NCBI GenBank assembly: GCA_023440865.1
Contig: JAEXRM010000057.1
Coordinates: 1 to 40,639, forward strand
DNA: 40,639 bases
Direction of reading: 5' to 3'
From: Bacillota bacterium
Lineage (GTDB): Bacteria; Bacillota; Clostridia; DSM-8532
In this document: piece by piece, positions 24,782 to 33,314 of the stretch
How positions within the stretch are numbered: position 1 is the first letter of the stretch
Layout: the number at the start of each line of letters is the position of its first letter
The notes under the pieces: model-generated
Told to the model about the DNA's origin: nothing
The model's database searches: none
What the model saw: the letters and a program-made list of their open reading frames with translations, nothing else
Translations under genes and position numbers: made by a program

Positions 24782-27700
24782 TCGTATTCCTCCCCTTCGA
24801 TCCTTCCGTCACCCCGTTCGCTTCCCCACGGACCGGACCGGAAAACGGCGCCGCCGGCAACCGTGCCGCCGAAGTCGGCAAGACCGGAGTCCGGCGCGCC
24901 TTCCCCCTCATCCGGGAAGCCATCGTCCCCATCCTGGGGCAGCGCATCCCCATAGGTGCGCTGCCGGCGTTCCCGCTCCTCGGCATCAGCCATGGCGCGG
25001 CGCAGGAAGGCCGATTCCAGGGCGCTGCCCACGACCGTCTGCCGCAATGCGTCACCTGGCTGTTTTGCCTGTGCGGCAACATCACGCCGCGCCGCGCCGG
25101 GGTCTTCCTGCGAGTCGCCGCGTGCGCGCCGCAGCGCTTCCTCCCGGTCCAGATTGCGTTCCCACGCGGAAGCGAAATCATGCTCCGGCATGTCCACGGA
25201 GGCGCGCGGCGTGTTGAGGGACGCCTTCATCTCGCGTTCCTCCCGCTGTCGACGCATCGCCCGTTCCTCGTCAAACTCCCGGTCCTCCTCGAACGGGCGG
25301 CCCGCATCCCGGCTCCCGCGAACCGGCTCCTGGGCCAGGGGACGCATGCGCAGCTGCTCGTTCGCCTTGCCGGCCCGCGCCATCTCGGCCGCGCGGATCT
25401 CCTTCTGCATGCGCATTTCATTCCACATGTCGCGCGTGATGAGCACGCGCCGCGGCTTGCTGCCCTCGTAGCCCGAAATGATGCCCTTCTCGGCCATCTG
25501 GTCGATGATGCGGCCCGCGCGGGCGTATCCGACCTTGAACCGGCGCTGGATGAAGGAGACCGACGCCTGTCCGCTGTCGATGAGCGCCTCGACGGCCTCG
25601 TCGAGCAGTCCGTCGTTCTCGTCCTCCTCCGGTTCCCCGGCCTCGTCGGGCTGGTTCTCGCTGATGGTGTCGAGGATGTCCTCGTCATACTTGACCAGCC
25701 CCTGCGCCTTGACATGGTCGACGACGAGCTCCACCTCCTTGTCGGAGATGAACGCGCCCTTGACGCGGGCCGGCTTCGGGAACCCGACCGGATAGTAGAG
25801 CATGTCGCCCTTGCCGAGCAGCTTTTCGGCGCCCGCCATGTCGATGATGGTGCGCGAGTCGACCTGCGAGGACACCGAAAAGGCCACGCGGGACGGCACG
25901 TTCGCCTTGATGACGCCCGTGATGACGTTGACCGAGGGCCGCTGCGTCGCGATGACCAGGTGCATGCCGGCGGCGCGGGCCATCTGGGCCAGACGGCAGA
26001 TCGAATCCTCGACGTCGTGCGGGGCGACCATCATCAGGTCGGCCAGCTCGTCGATGATGATGACCATCTGGGGCAGCTTCATGCCGATGCCGGTCTCCTC
26101 GACCGCCGCATTGTAGCCGGTGAGGTCGCGCACGCCCTTGTCGGCGAACAGCTTGTAGCGCATCACCATTTCCTGAACGGCCCAGCGCAGGGCGCCGGCG
26201 GCCTTGTTCGGATCGGTGACGACGGGAATCAGCAGGTGCGGGATGCCGTTGTAGATGCCCAGCTCGACCACCTTCGGATCGATCATGATGAGCTTGACTT
26301 CCTCCGGCTTGGCCTTGTACAGCAACGAGATGACGATGCTGTTGATGCAGACGGACTTGCCCGAGCCGGTGGCGCCGGCGATGAGCACGTGCGGCATCTT
26401 CGCAAGGTCGACGACCATGTTCTCGCCGGAAATGTCCTTGCCGAGCGCCACCGCGAGCTTCGAGGGGTGTTCCTCGAATTCCTTCGACTCCAGCACGCTG
26501 CGCAGGGAGATCGGGGCGACCTCCTTGTTCGGCACCTCGACGCCGATGGCGGCCTTGCCGGGGATGGGCGCCTCGATGCGCACACCCGAGGAGGCAAGGT
26601 TGAGCGCGATGTCGTCGGTGAGGTTGACGATGCGGCTGACCTTGATGCCCGGTGCCGGCTGCAATTCATAGCGCGTGATGGCGGGGCCGACCGAGATGTG
26701 GTTGACCTTCGCCCCGATGCCGAAGCTCTCGAGCGTGGACTCGAGCTTGCGCGCGTTCTCCTCCGCCGTCATGCGGATGCGCCGCAGGTTCGCCTCGTCG
26801 TCCTTGGCGACCTTCAGCAGCTGGACGGGCGGGAACGTGTAGGGACGATCCGCACGCTCCTCCACGGCGGCCCCCCCCTGTCCGAAGGCCGGTGCGCCAC
26901 CGCCGCCCGTGCGGCGCTGCGCCTCTTCCCGCGCGAGGTTGTCTTCCCAGGCCCGTGCCGTGTCGCGAACCGGTGCGTCATCAAGCGAACGGCGTTCGTC
27001 CGGCACCGGTGCCAGGCCGTTCCGGAGCCACTCCGCCTTCGGATTCGGCAGGTCGGCCTGCACCGCGGCGGCGTCGCGCATTGCCTTCATGTCATCGGGT
27101 GTCGCCGCATCCGCATGTCCGGCCTTGCCGGCCGCCACAGCGACAGCCGCTCCTGCGATCGCGGATGCACCCGTTCCAGCAGCCGCGTCCGCGTCCGCAC
27201 GCACATCCACCCCGGCGTTCGCAGCGGGGGCAGGTGTCGCATCCGCGTCGCAATCCGGATCCGGCATGTCAAGCGGAGGCGGCGCCCAATCCATTTCATC
27301 GCCGGTTTCCTCCGGAACCGCCATATCATCTCCGGTCAGGGCGGCAGTCCACCCCCCGGGGCGCGTGTGTTCCCCCGTGAACGGATCGAATGCAGCCTGC
27401 CGGGAATCCGTCTCGTCGCCATCCGACCCGGCCGCCGGCTTCACGGCGGCACGGACATCACGGGGCGAGGCGATCCTTCCGCCGAATATCCCCCGTTTCA
27501 CAGGCTGCAGGTGTGTTGCCGCCTCGGCGGACCGGGCCGCGCTTCCGCCCTCCGCCTCTCCGGCACGTAGATCGCCGACATCCTGATCCAGTTGTACGAA
27601 CGATGCCGGATACCGCATGCTCGGGCCGGTCTCCCCCTCCTCCTCCATGTCCCACAGGGCATCGGGGTCCACATCGAGGAAACGGCCGCCTCGCTCTCGC

Positions 27701-28956
27701 GCGGCCCTTTCCGCGTCCGCATGTCCGCCCGCCGCAGTCCCGGCCGCGGCGGATCCGCCCTGCCGGAAGCCGCCCGTCGCTTTTCCGGGCCTGGCCGCAG
27801 GGATGTAGGCTTCCCGCGTTTGCGCCTCGTACAGCGCGAGCCGGTCCTCGCGACGGCGCCTCGCCGCCTCGGAAAGGCTGTCGATTCGCCCGGCCGTGCC
27901 ACGCGCGACGGAACGGGCCGCGTCGACGATGGAAATGCGCGTGACAACCAGGGCGATCACGATGCCGAGCGTCGCCAGCACCACCATGGCGCCGGCCCGC
28001 TGGAACACGAACAGCAGCGGCACGCCGATCAGTCCGCCGAATACGCCGCCGGCGCGGAATGTCTGCATGGATGTCGGATCGAGCGTGTTCACCCCCTCGC
28101 GGAAGAAGAGGGGGATCAGACCGGACAGGCCCTCGGTCGCATAAAACGTCTTCGGATGCGCGCCCGCCTGGAACATGGCGGAAACGAACGCCAGCAGCAG
28201 CAGCACGTTGAAGAAACGGTTCCACAGGGGATGACCGTTGCGCGCGAACATGCGGTATGCACCCTGTCCGAACACAAGAAAAGGCAGCGCATAGGCCGTG
28301 ACGCCGAACAAGCCGCTGCCGGCCACCTTGAGGATGTAACCGAAAGAACCGGCGGAGTCCTTGAGGAAAATGCCCATGAACAGCAGAATGCCGAACGCCA
28401 TGAGCAGGATGCCTGAAATCTCGCGGCGGACCAGTGGCGGCGTGGGCGTACGCGCGGCGGAAGTGCCCATGCGCTGCTGTCCGGGCATGGCGCCTTGCCG
28501 GGCTGCGCCCTTGCGGGAGGCGCCGCCCTTCCCGCGGGAACCGCCGGAGCGGCTTCCCGTCGCCCCGTTGCGGGATGGTGTTGCGAGGCCGCCAGGCACA
28601 CCGGTCACGGAGTTGGCATAGGGTACGCCCCCGCGGGGATTTCCGGGGGAGCCGGATGTGCCTTGTGGACGCTTGTTGCCGCCCCCGCCTCCGGGACGGC
28701 CGGCACCCCCCTGAGAGCCCGTGCGCCCCGTGGTGCCGGCGGAGCCGGCGCTCCTGCTGCCGGAGCGGCTCGCGGCGGCTGCGGTTCCTGCATTTCGCGT
28801 CACGGTGCCACGGCTGTCGTTCCTTCCACTGCCGCGGCTGTCGGCAATGCGGTTGCCCGCCTCTTTCGCACGGCCCCCCTGGCCCGTGCGCGTGCCATCA
28901 CCGGTCCGGGTGCCCGCATATCCGTTTTTGGATCCGTGTGGTTTCGACTGAGCCAA
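24778..28956 (-). CDS. ftsK: FtsK/SpoIIIE DNA translocase, greatly extended
   Basis: A 1392-residue ATP-driven DNA pump that clears chromosomal DNA from the division septum or moves it into the forespore. In order: a Gly/Arg/Ser-rich tail (1-170), membrane helices (about 180-340), a disordered linker (about 345-705), a motor with Walker A GATGSGKS (861-868) and Walker B VIIIDELADL (965-974), and a winged-helix gamma domain (about 1115-1172, EALIDSGQASVSFIQRRF) that reads orienting DNA motifs. A further 220-residue acidic tail follows. SpoIIIE is usually about 800 residues, so both ends and the linker are enlarged. A motif AWExNLxREEAxRR occurs in the linker (665-682) and again after gamma (1260-1277). 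The start is TTG, seven bases after AGGAGG. Confidence 0.95.
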   Translation of the reverse strand: MAQSKPHGSKNGYAGTRTGDGTRTGQGGRAKEAGNRIADSRGSGRNDSRGTVTRNAGTAAAASRSGSRSAGSAGTTGRTGSQGGAGRPGGGGGNKRPQGTSGSPGNPRGGVPYANSVTGVPGGLATPSRNGATGSRSGGSRGKGGASRKGAARQGAMPGQQRMGTSAARTPTPPLVRREISGILLMAFGILLFMGIFLKDSAGSFGYILKVAGSGLFGVTAYALPFLVFGQGAYRMFARNGHPLWNRFFNVLLLLAFVSAMFQAGAHPKTFYATEGLSGLIPLFFREGVNTLDPTSMQTFRAGGVFGGLIGVPLLFVFQRAGAMVVLATLGIVIALVVTRISIVDAARSVARGTAGRIDSLSEAARRRREDRLALYEAQTREAYIPAARPGKATGGFRQGGSAAAGTAAGGHADAERAARERGGRFLDVDPDALWDMEEEGETGPSMRYPASFVQLDQDVGDLRAGEAEGGSAARSAEAATHLQPVKRGIFGGRIASPRDVRAAVKPAAGSDGDETDSRQAAFDPFTGEHTRPGGWTAALTGDDMAVPEETGDEMDWAPPPLDMPDPDCDADATPAPAANAGVDVRADADAAAGTGASAIAGAAVAVAAGKAGHADAATPDDMKAMRDAAAVQADLPNPKAEWLRNGLAPVPDERRSLDDAPVRDTARAWEDNLAREEAQRRTGGGGAPAFGQGGAAVEERADRPYTFPPVQLLKVAKDDEANLRRIRMTAEENARKLESTLESFGIGAKVNHISVGPAITRYELQPAPGIKVSRIVNLTDDIALNLASSGVRIEAPIPGKAAIGVEVPNKEVAPISLRSVLESKEFEEHPSKLAVALGKDISGENMVVDLAKMPHVLIAGATGSGKSVCINSIVISLLYKAKPEEVKLIMIDPKVVELGIYNGIPHLLIPVVTDPNKAAGALRWAVQEMVMRYKLFADKGVRDLTGYNAAVEETGIGMKLPQMVIIIDELADLMMVAPHDVEDSICRLAQMARAAGMHLVIATQRPSVNVITGVIKANVPSRVAFSVSSQVDSRTIIDMAGAEKLLGKGDMLYYPVGFPKPARVKGAFISDKEVELVVDHVKAQGLVKYDEDILDTISENQPDEAGEPEEDENDGLLDEAVEALIDSGQASVSFIQRRFKVGYARAGRIIDQMAEKGIISGYEGSKPRRVLITRDMWNEMRMQKEIRAAEMARAGKANEQLRMRPLAQEPVRGSRDAGRPFEEDREFDEERAMRRQREEREMKASLNTPRASVDMPEHDFASAWERNLDREEALRRARGDSQEDPGAARRDVAAQAKQPGDALRQTVVGSALESAFLRRAMADAEERERRQRTYGDALPQDGDDGFPDEGEGAPDSGLADFGGTVAGGAVFRSGPWGSERGDGRIEGEEYD

Positions 28957-29197
28957 GGCTGTTCCTCCTGCGGCGAACCGGACAGGCCGGCCATACCGTA
29001 TCGTCTTTGGTCCATCGGGGGTGAAGCGTCAACCGGTGCTCCCGGGGGTTCCGGCATCATAAGCCGACAGCGCCGCTTTGAACAGACCTGCCGTCGGCCC
29101 GAGGGCCGGGCCGCCTCCGGAAAAGTCTCTCAAACCCCGTCGGGACAGCAGTCCGAACCGTGTCGCAGCGCAGGTCCGAAACCCCGCAGGCACCCTC

Positions 29198-29227
29198 ATC
29201 ATACCATTGCGCGCCTTTGTTTGACAA
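29198..29227 (-). promoter_or_regulatory. Promoter of the ftsK operon
   Basis: On the minus strand TTGTCA (29227-29222), an 18-bp spacer and TATGAT (29203-29198). Its -35 shares bases with the -35 of the divergent dapA promoter. The ftsK leader would be about 235 bases and contains a 7-bp GC hairpin at 29095-29113 but no recognisable gene. Confidence 0.65.
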
Positions 29228-29249
29228 CAAAACAGAACCATGGTACCAT
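29221..29249 (+). promoter_or_regulatory. Promoter of the riboswitch-dapA-dapB transcript
   Basis: TTGACA (29221-29226), 17-bp spacer, TACCAT (29244-29249). Transcription from about 29256 would begin just before the lysine aptamer. Confidence 0.75.
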
Positions 29250-29271
29250 ACTTGTAATTTCATCCTCTTGC

Positions 29272-29444
29272 AGATAGAGGTGCAATGTCCATCAGTACGT
29301 CGGAAGAGGGCTGCAGAGCCCGTTGAACCCGATCGAAAGGGGCCGTTGCCGAAGGGGCTCGCCGCCTGCACGGCAGTCGCCTGGTCCATCGGTCAACAGC
29401 CGCCGGACTGTCATCCCCCCACAAGGGCGGATGGAGCGCTATCG
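29272..29444 (+). ncRNA. Lysine riboswitch (L-box) aptamer
   Basis: The conserved blocks of the lysine riboswitch occur in order: GATAGAGGTGCA at the 5' side, GAAAGGGGCCGTTGCCGAAG in the middle, CATCGGT, then GGACTGTCA and a closing GCTATC. GATAG (29273-29277) pairs with CTATC (29439-29443) as P1, and CATCC/GGATG form the last arm. The location directly upstream of dapA, the first committed step to lysine and diaminopimelate, confirms the call. A terminator hairpin follows at 29480-29516. High lysine should stabilise P1 and favour termination. Confidence 0.93.
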
Positions 29445-29479
29445 GAAGGAACAGGTTGCCGCATGTCGCGTGCAAAATG

Positions 29480-29516
29480 ACCGCCGATCGCTTATGCTGC
29501 CGGCGGTTTTTGTTTT
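29480..29516 (+). terminator. Riboswitch-controlled terminator before dapA
   Basis: ACCGCCG and CGGCGGT enclose a 14-base loop and are followed by TTTTTGTTTT. The 5' arm CCGCC can alternatively pair with GGCGG at 29426-29430 inside the aptamer 3' region, giving a plausible antiterminator. Regulation by lysine-dependent attenuation is inferred. Confidence 0.85.
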
Positions 29517-29565
29517 GTCCATCTTGTCATCCGTCGCCCAGCGCACGGGAAAGGAAGAGTGAGTC

Positions 29566-30441
29566 ATGAGAAAGCCCTTGTTCACCGGGTCCTGCGTCGC
29601 CATTGTCACACCGTTCACCGAGGATGGTGTGGACTGGGGCAAACTCGAGGAACTCGTGGAATGGCAGATCGCCTCCGGCACGGACGCCATCGTCACCTGC
29701 GGCACCACGGGCGAGTCCTCCACGATGCCGGACGAAGAGCACATGGCCGTCATGAAGTTCACCATCGGGAAAGTGGCCGGTCGCGTGCATGTCATGGCCA
29801 ACACCGGCAGCAACGATACCAGGCACGCCATCCAGCTGACGAAGTACGCCGAATCGATCGGCGCCGACTCCATTCTCTCGGTCACCCCTTACTACAACAA
29901 GACCACGCAGGAAGGCTTGTACCGGCACTTCAGTACCATCGCGGAGAACACGAGCCTGCCGGTCGTGTTGTACAACGTGCCTTCCCGCACCAATCTCGAC
30001 ATCGCGCCGGCCACCCTCGCGCGTCTTGCCGAGGTGCCGAACATCGTAGGCGTGAAGGAATGCAACCTGCTGCATGTGCCGGAGGTGATGGCCCTGACGG
30101 ACAAGCTCACCTTCTGGTCAGGCGAGGACGGCCTCATCGTACCGCTGCTTTCACTCGGCGGTCAGGGCGTCATCTCGGTCATGGCAAACCTCATTCCCAG
30201 GCAGACGCACGACATGGTCCACGCCTGGTTCGCAGGCGACCACCAGCGCGCGCGCGATCTGCAGATCGCGGCCATCCCGCTGGTGCAGGCCCTGTTCTGC
30301 GAAACCAGTCCCATTCCGATCAAGGAAGCCATGAACCTTGCCGGCATGAACGTCGGCCAGTGCCGCATGCCACTGGTCGAGATGAGCGCCGAGGGGCGTG
30401 CGCGGCTGCAAAAGGCCATGCAGTCATACGGTCTGCTATAA
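29566..30441 (+). CDS. dapA: 4-hydroxy-tetrahydrodipicolinate synthase
   Basis: A 291-residue TIM-barrel aldolase condensing pyruvate with aspartate semialdehyde in lysine and diaminopimelate synthesis. The active-site Thr pair lies in CGTTGES (47-48), the Tyr in VTPYYNK (109/110) and the Schiff-base Lys in VGVKE (164). The Arg in NVPSRTN that binds substrate carboxylate is also present. Length matches the family. The ribosome binding site is AAGGAAG about ten bases before ATG. It is the first gene after a lysine riboswitch, so it is repressed by lysine, and it precedes dapB by 130 bp. Confidence 0.97.
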   Translation: MRKPLFTGSCVAIVTPFTEDGVDWGKLEELVEWQIASGTDAIVTCGTTGESSTMPDEEHMAVMKFTIGKVAGRVHVMANTGSNDTRHAIQLTKYAESIGADSILSVTPYYNKTTQEGLYRHFSTIAENTSLPVVLYNVPSRTNLDIAPATLARLAEVPNIVGVKECNLLHVPEVMALTDKLTFWSGEDGLIVPLLSLGGQGVISVMANLIPRQTHDMVHAWFAGDHQRARDLQIAAIPLVQALFCETSPIPIKEAMNLAGMNVGQCRMPLVEMSAEGRARLQKAMQSYGLL

Positions 30442-30543
30442 GGTGCTGCGGGAAGCCGGCCGTTGATCCTGTCCGGAAGCCACGCCGGCATGACCTGTCA
30501 CGGCAACACCACATCCTGGCGGCACATGAGCTAGCATCACACG

Positions 30544-30560
30544 GCGCGCCCCCTGCGCGC
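30544..30560 (+). promoter_or_regulatory. GC hairpin touching the dapB ribosome binding site
   Basis: GCGCGC, loop CCCCT, GCGCGC, ending directly at the dapB ribosome binding site GGGAGG (30561-30566). It may tune dapB translation or shield the site; no T-run, so not a terminator. Confidence 0.4.
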
Positions 30561-30571
30561 GGGAGGACACC

Positions 30572-31330
30572 ATGATCCGGATTCTGCTGATCGGATGCAA
30601 CGGCCGCATGGGCCAGGCCATCACACTGTCCGCAAAGGAGCGGACAGACCTCGTCATTGCCGCCGGCATCGACATCCACCCCACCAACCTCAACACCTAC
30701 CCCATCTACGCCGATCTCGAAAACGTGCAGGAGCAGGTGGATGTCGTGATCGACTTCTCCCATCCGTCCGGCACGCAAAAGGCGCTTGACTGGGCGGTGG
30801 CAAACCGCACACCCATCGTCATGTGCACCACGGGCCTTTCCGAGGCGCAACTCGCCACCTTGCGCACGGCATCGGAAAAAACCGCCGTGCTGCGATCCGC
30901 GAACATGTCCCTTGGCGTGAACCTGCTGATCGAGCTGGCACAAAAGGCGGCAAAGGCCTTGTACCGGGATTTCGACATCGAGATCGTGGAAAAGCACCAC
31001 AACCAGAAGCTCGACGCGCCGAGCGGAACGGCCCTCGCCATCGCGGATGCGATGAACGAGGCGATCGCCGGGGTGAACATGGCATATGTCAATGGTCGGC
31101 ATGGGAACGAAGCCAAGCGCACGAAAAACGAAATCGGCATCCATGCCGTACGCGGGGGGACCATCCCCGGTGAGCACACCGTGCTCTTTGCAGGGCAGGA
31201 TGAGCTCATCGAGCTCACGCACACCGCCCTCTCGCGTTCCATCTTCGCGGAGGGTGCATTGGCGGCGGCCCGTTATCTTGCCGGCAAGGGTCCGGGCTTC
31301 TACACGATGAAAAACCTGTTCGCCGAATGA
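30572..31330 (+). CDS. dapB: 4-hydroxy-tetrahydrodipicolinate reductase
   Basis: A 252-residue reductase for the second step of the diaminopimelate/lysine pathway. The N-terminal nucleotide-binding loop reads GCNGRMGQ (8-15). The substrate-binding and catalytic stretch is EKHHNQKLDAPSGTA, with His142, His143, Lys146 and the SGT loop. Length is typical. GGGAGG lies five bases before ATG. It lies downstream of dapA in the same direction and should be on the lysine-riboswitch transcript. Confidence 0.97.
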   Translation: MIRILLIGCNGRMGQAITLSAKERTDLVIAAGIDIHPTNLNTYPIYADLENVQEQVDVVIDFSHPSGTQKALDWAVANRTPIVMCTTGLSEAQLATLRTASEKTAVLRSANMSLGVNLLIELAQKAAKALYRDFDIEIVEKHHNQKLDAPSGTALAIADAMNEAIAGVNMAYVNGRHGNEAKRTKNEIGIHAVRGGTIPGEHTVLFAGQDELIELTHTALSRSIFAEGALAAARYLAGKGPGFYTMKNLFAE

Positions 31331-31384
31331 CGATCCCGGTCAGTCCGCACAGCATCGGGTGCAGGGTCGCGGCACACAAACATG

Positions 31385-31420
31385 CAATGGGTTCGGAAGC
31401 ATCCGCTTCCAAACCCATTG
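31385..31420. terminator. Bidirectional-type hairpin between dapB and the DUF624-like gene
   Basis: CAATGGGTT and AACCCATTG plus GGAAGC and GCTTCC form a 15-bp stem with one mismatch and loop ATCC. It lies between two convergent genes. Neither side has a clean T-run (TGGTCTTCG on plus, TGCATGTTTGTGTG on minus), so efficiency is uncertain. Confidence 0.65.
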
Positions 31421-31471
31421 TGGTCTTCGACTTGATTTGACGTCAGGAATCGCGGTCCGAAGACAGGCGAC

Positions 31472-32707
31472 TCACTCCGCGTCCGCTTCCTTTTCTTCCT
31501 CCGACTCGGCCGCGGGCGTCATGACCTTGTCGAGCATCGGATTGATCAGGAAGCTCATGATCAGGCCCGGCAAGGTCAGCCCGAGCAGCACATGGAACAA
31601 ATAGGCGATCAGGTAGCCGATGACGTTGCCGAACAGGCCGGCGACGAGGAAGGGACCGAACGAAAAGGTGACCACAAGGATCAGGATCAGCAGGTTCGGC
31701 AGGAACTTGCCGATGGCGAACAGGAACGCGTTGCGGTACAGATTCTTCAGCGTGAGCCGGTAGCGGACCATCATCGGATAGATGTACATGCTCATCATGA
31801 CGAACACGATGAATGCGACGACCAGCAGCACACCGGCCACCGATATCAGCGGTCCCATGCTCGCTGACATGCGCGGATACATGTACAGGTCGAGGAAGGC
31901 GATGACGAACACGAGCAGGTTGATGACCGAAACCGCGAGTCCCTGCTTGAAGTTCTCCTTGAGCTTGTCCCTGAAATCGCTGCCAAGGAACACCGGGTTC
32001 TCATAGGCATAGTTGCGCAGGATGTAGTGCATGCCCGCCTGTGCCGGCCCGAAGGCCACAAACGGGATCGAGAGGAACATCAGGCCGACAGGCAGGAACA
32101 GCACCATCAGCGATGCGAGGGCCTCATTTCCGCCGTCGGTCTGAAAAACGGCGGGATAGATGAACTGCATGTACGTGATGGCGAAGAAACCCATGAAAAT
32201 CAAGGCGGGCAGATTGAACAGGCTGGTCAGCAGGTTGAGGGACATCAACTTCCATATCTTCCCGAACAACACGTCGAAGAAGATGCGGATGCGCGACCGC
32301 TCGACCTCGTACTCATCCACCCCCATGGCGAACAGCTTCTCATTCGCGGCGGAATCGATGGCTGTATCCGGACTGGCATATGTCCTGACACCGACCTGGT
32401 AGGGCTGACGGGGAGCGTCTTCCGCCTCCCGGCCGCGCATGTCCGGCACCTCCGCGGCTGCCGGAACGGAGAAGGTGCCGTCTGACTGCGTCGACACGCC
32501 GGATACGCCGGCGGACTCATCGTCCATCGCACCACCCGCTGCATCCGGTCCGGAGTCCGCGGCAGGAGGCATGTCGTCCCTGTCCGACGTATCATCCTGC
32601 ACGTCACGCTCCCAGGGCAACTTGTTCAAACGGGGTTTGATGCCTTCCATCGGGTCGGCGGCAGTCGCATCCGTCCGCAACTCGCCCGGCTTGTTCTTCT
32701 CCTGCAT
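31472..32707 (-). CDS. Polytopic membrane protein, YesL/DUF624-like
   Basis: A 411-residue protein. The first 140 residues are acidic and low in hydrophobics (likely disordered, cytoplasmic). Six or so hydrophobic segments follow (about 155-182, 196-222, 258-277, 284-310, 329-350, 353-390), with a short acidic tail. The segment FGPAQAGMHYILRNYAYENP followed by FRDKLKENFKQGL resembles the conserved loop of DUF624/YesL membrane proteins, often found with sugar transporters. GGAG lies seven bases before ATG. It is a single-gene unit with its own promoter. Function unknown, family assignment moderate. Confidence 0.8.
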   Translation of the reverse strand: MQEKNKPGELRTDATAADPMEGIKPRLNKLPWERDVQDDTSDRDDMPPAADSGPDAAGGAMDDESAGVSGVSTQSDGTFSVPAAAEVPDMRGREAEDAPRQPYQVGVRTYASPDTAIDSAANEKLFAMGVDEYEVERSRIRIFFDVLFGKIWKLMSLNLLTSLFNLPALIFMGFFAITYMQFIYPAVFQTDGGNEALASLMVLFLPVGLMFLSIPFVAFGPAQAGMHYILRNYAYENPVFLGSDFRDKLKENFKQGLAVSVINLLVFVIAFLDLYMYPRMSASMGPLISVAGVLLVVAFIVFVMMSMYIYPMMVRYRLTLKNLYRNAFLFAIGKFLPNLLILILVVTFSFGPFLVAGLFGNVIGYLIAYLFHVLLGLTLPGLIMSFLINPMLDKVMTPAAESEEEKEADAE

Positions 32708-32831
32708 GTTCAGCTCCTTGTTTCCGCCACATCAGCGAGACCGCACGCAATGCCGGGGCGATACGCCCCCAACACCGGCAGGGGCCGTACGCCGGGCTGG
32801 AATCGGCTCCTTTTTCAGCGCCTTGCCTTTC

Positions 32832-32861
32832 ATTGTAACAGAGAAAAGCGCAGCCCGGCAA
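32832..32861 (-). promoter_or_regulatory. Promoter of the DUF624-like gene
   Basis: On the minus strand TTGCCG (32861-32856), an 18-bp spacer and TACAAT (32837-32832). The sequence CTGTTACAA recurs 52 bp further upstream (32886-32894). The rest of the 32708-33166 gap shows no gene apart from the tRNA promoter. Confidence 0.55.
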
Positions 32862-33061
32862 CCAATGTCTGATTTTTCCTGACCTTTGTAACAGGCGTGC
32901 CGCGACGATCGGCATATGTCAAACCTGAAGCTTCCGACATCCGCCTCGGAGAGGTGCCCGAACCGGTGCGCGCATCCGGATGCGGGCACAACGGCCTGGC
33001 ATGGCAAATCGCCTCGAAAACGGCTGTTTCAGCCAATTTCGAAAACTTGGGGGGAAACGGG

Positions 33062-33090
33062 TTGACACGTTCGGGGCCACCCTGTATAAT
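33062..33090 (+). promoter_or_regulatory. Consensus promoter of the tRNA gene
   Basis: TTGACA (33062-33067), 17-bp spacer, TATAAT (33085-33090). Both hexamers are perfect, as expected for a stable-RNA promoter. Confidence 0.92.
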
Positions 33091-33166
33091 AACACTTGCC
33101 GCTGACGCGACGAACGAAAACTTCGATCATCAGCGACTTTCACCCTCACGAGCACAGCTCGTTCAT

Positions 33167-33249
33167 GCGATCGTGGTGGAACTGGCAGACACGTACGTTT
33201 GAGGGGCGTATGCGCGAGCATGCGGGTTCAAGTCCCGCCGATCGCACCA
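33167..33249 (+). tRNA. tRNA-Leu (anticodon GAG)
   Basis: An 83-base class II tRNA with encoded CCA. The acceptor stem is GCGATCG with CGATCGC, discriminator A. The anticodon loop TTGAGGG gives GAG, reading CUC and CUU leucine codons. The extra arm TGC-GCGA-GCA marks it as leucine type and the T-arm is GCGGG-TTCAAGT-CCCGC. It is a single-gene unit with its own promoter and terminator. Confidence 0.96.
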
Positions 33250-33255
33250 GAAAAA

Positions 33256-33282
33256 GGAACCGTTTCGACGGTTCCTTTTTTT
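33256..33282 (+). terminator. Rho-independent terminator of the tRNA-Leu gene
   Basis: GGAACCGT, TTCG tetraloop, ACGGTTCC, then seven T. A textbook terminator seven bases after the CCA. Confidence 0.95.
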
Positions 33283-33314
33283 ATGCCCGAAGCCAATCAC
33301 GGAGATGACGCATG

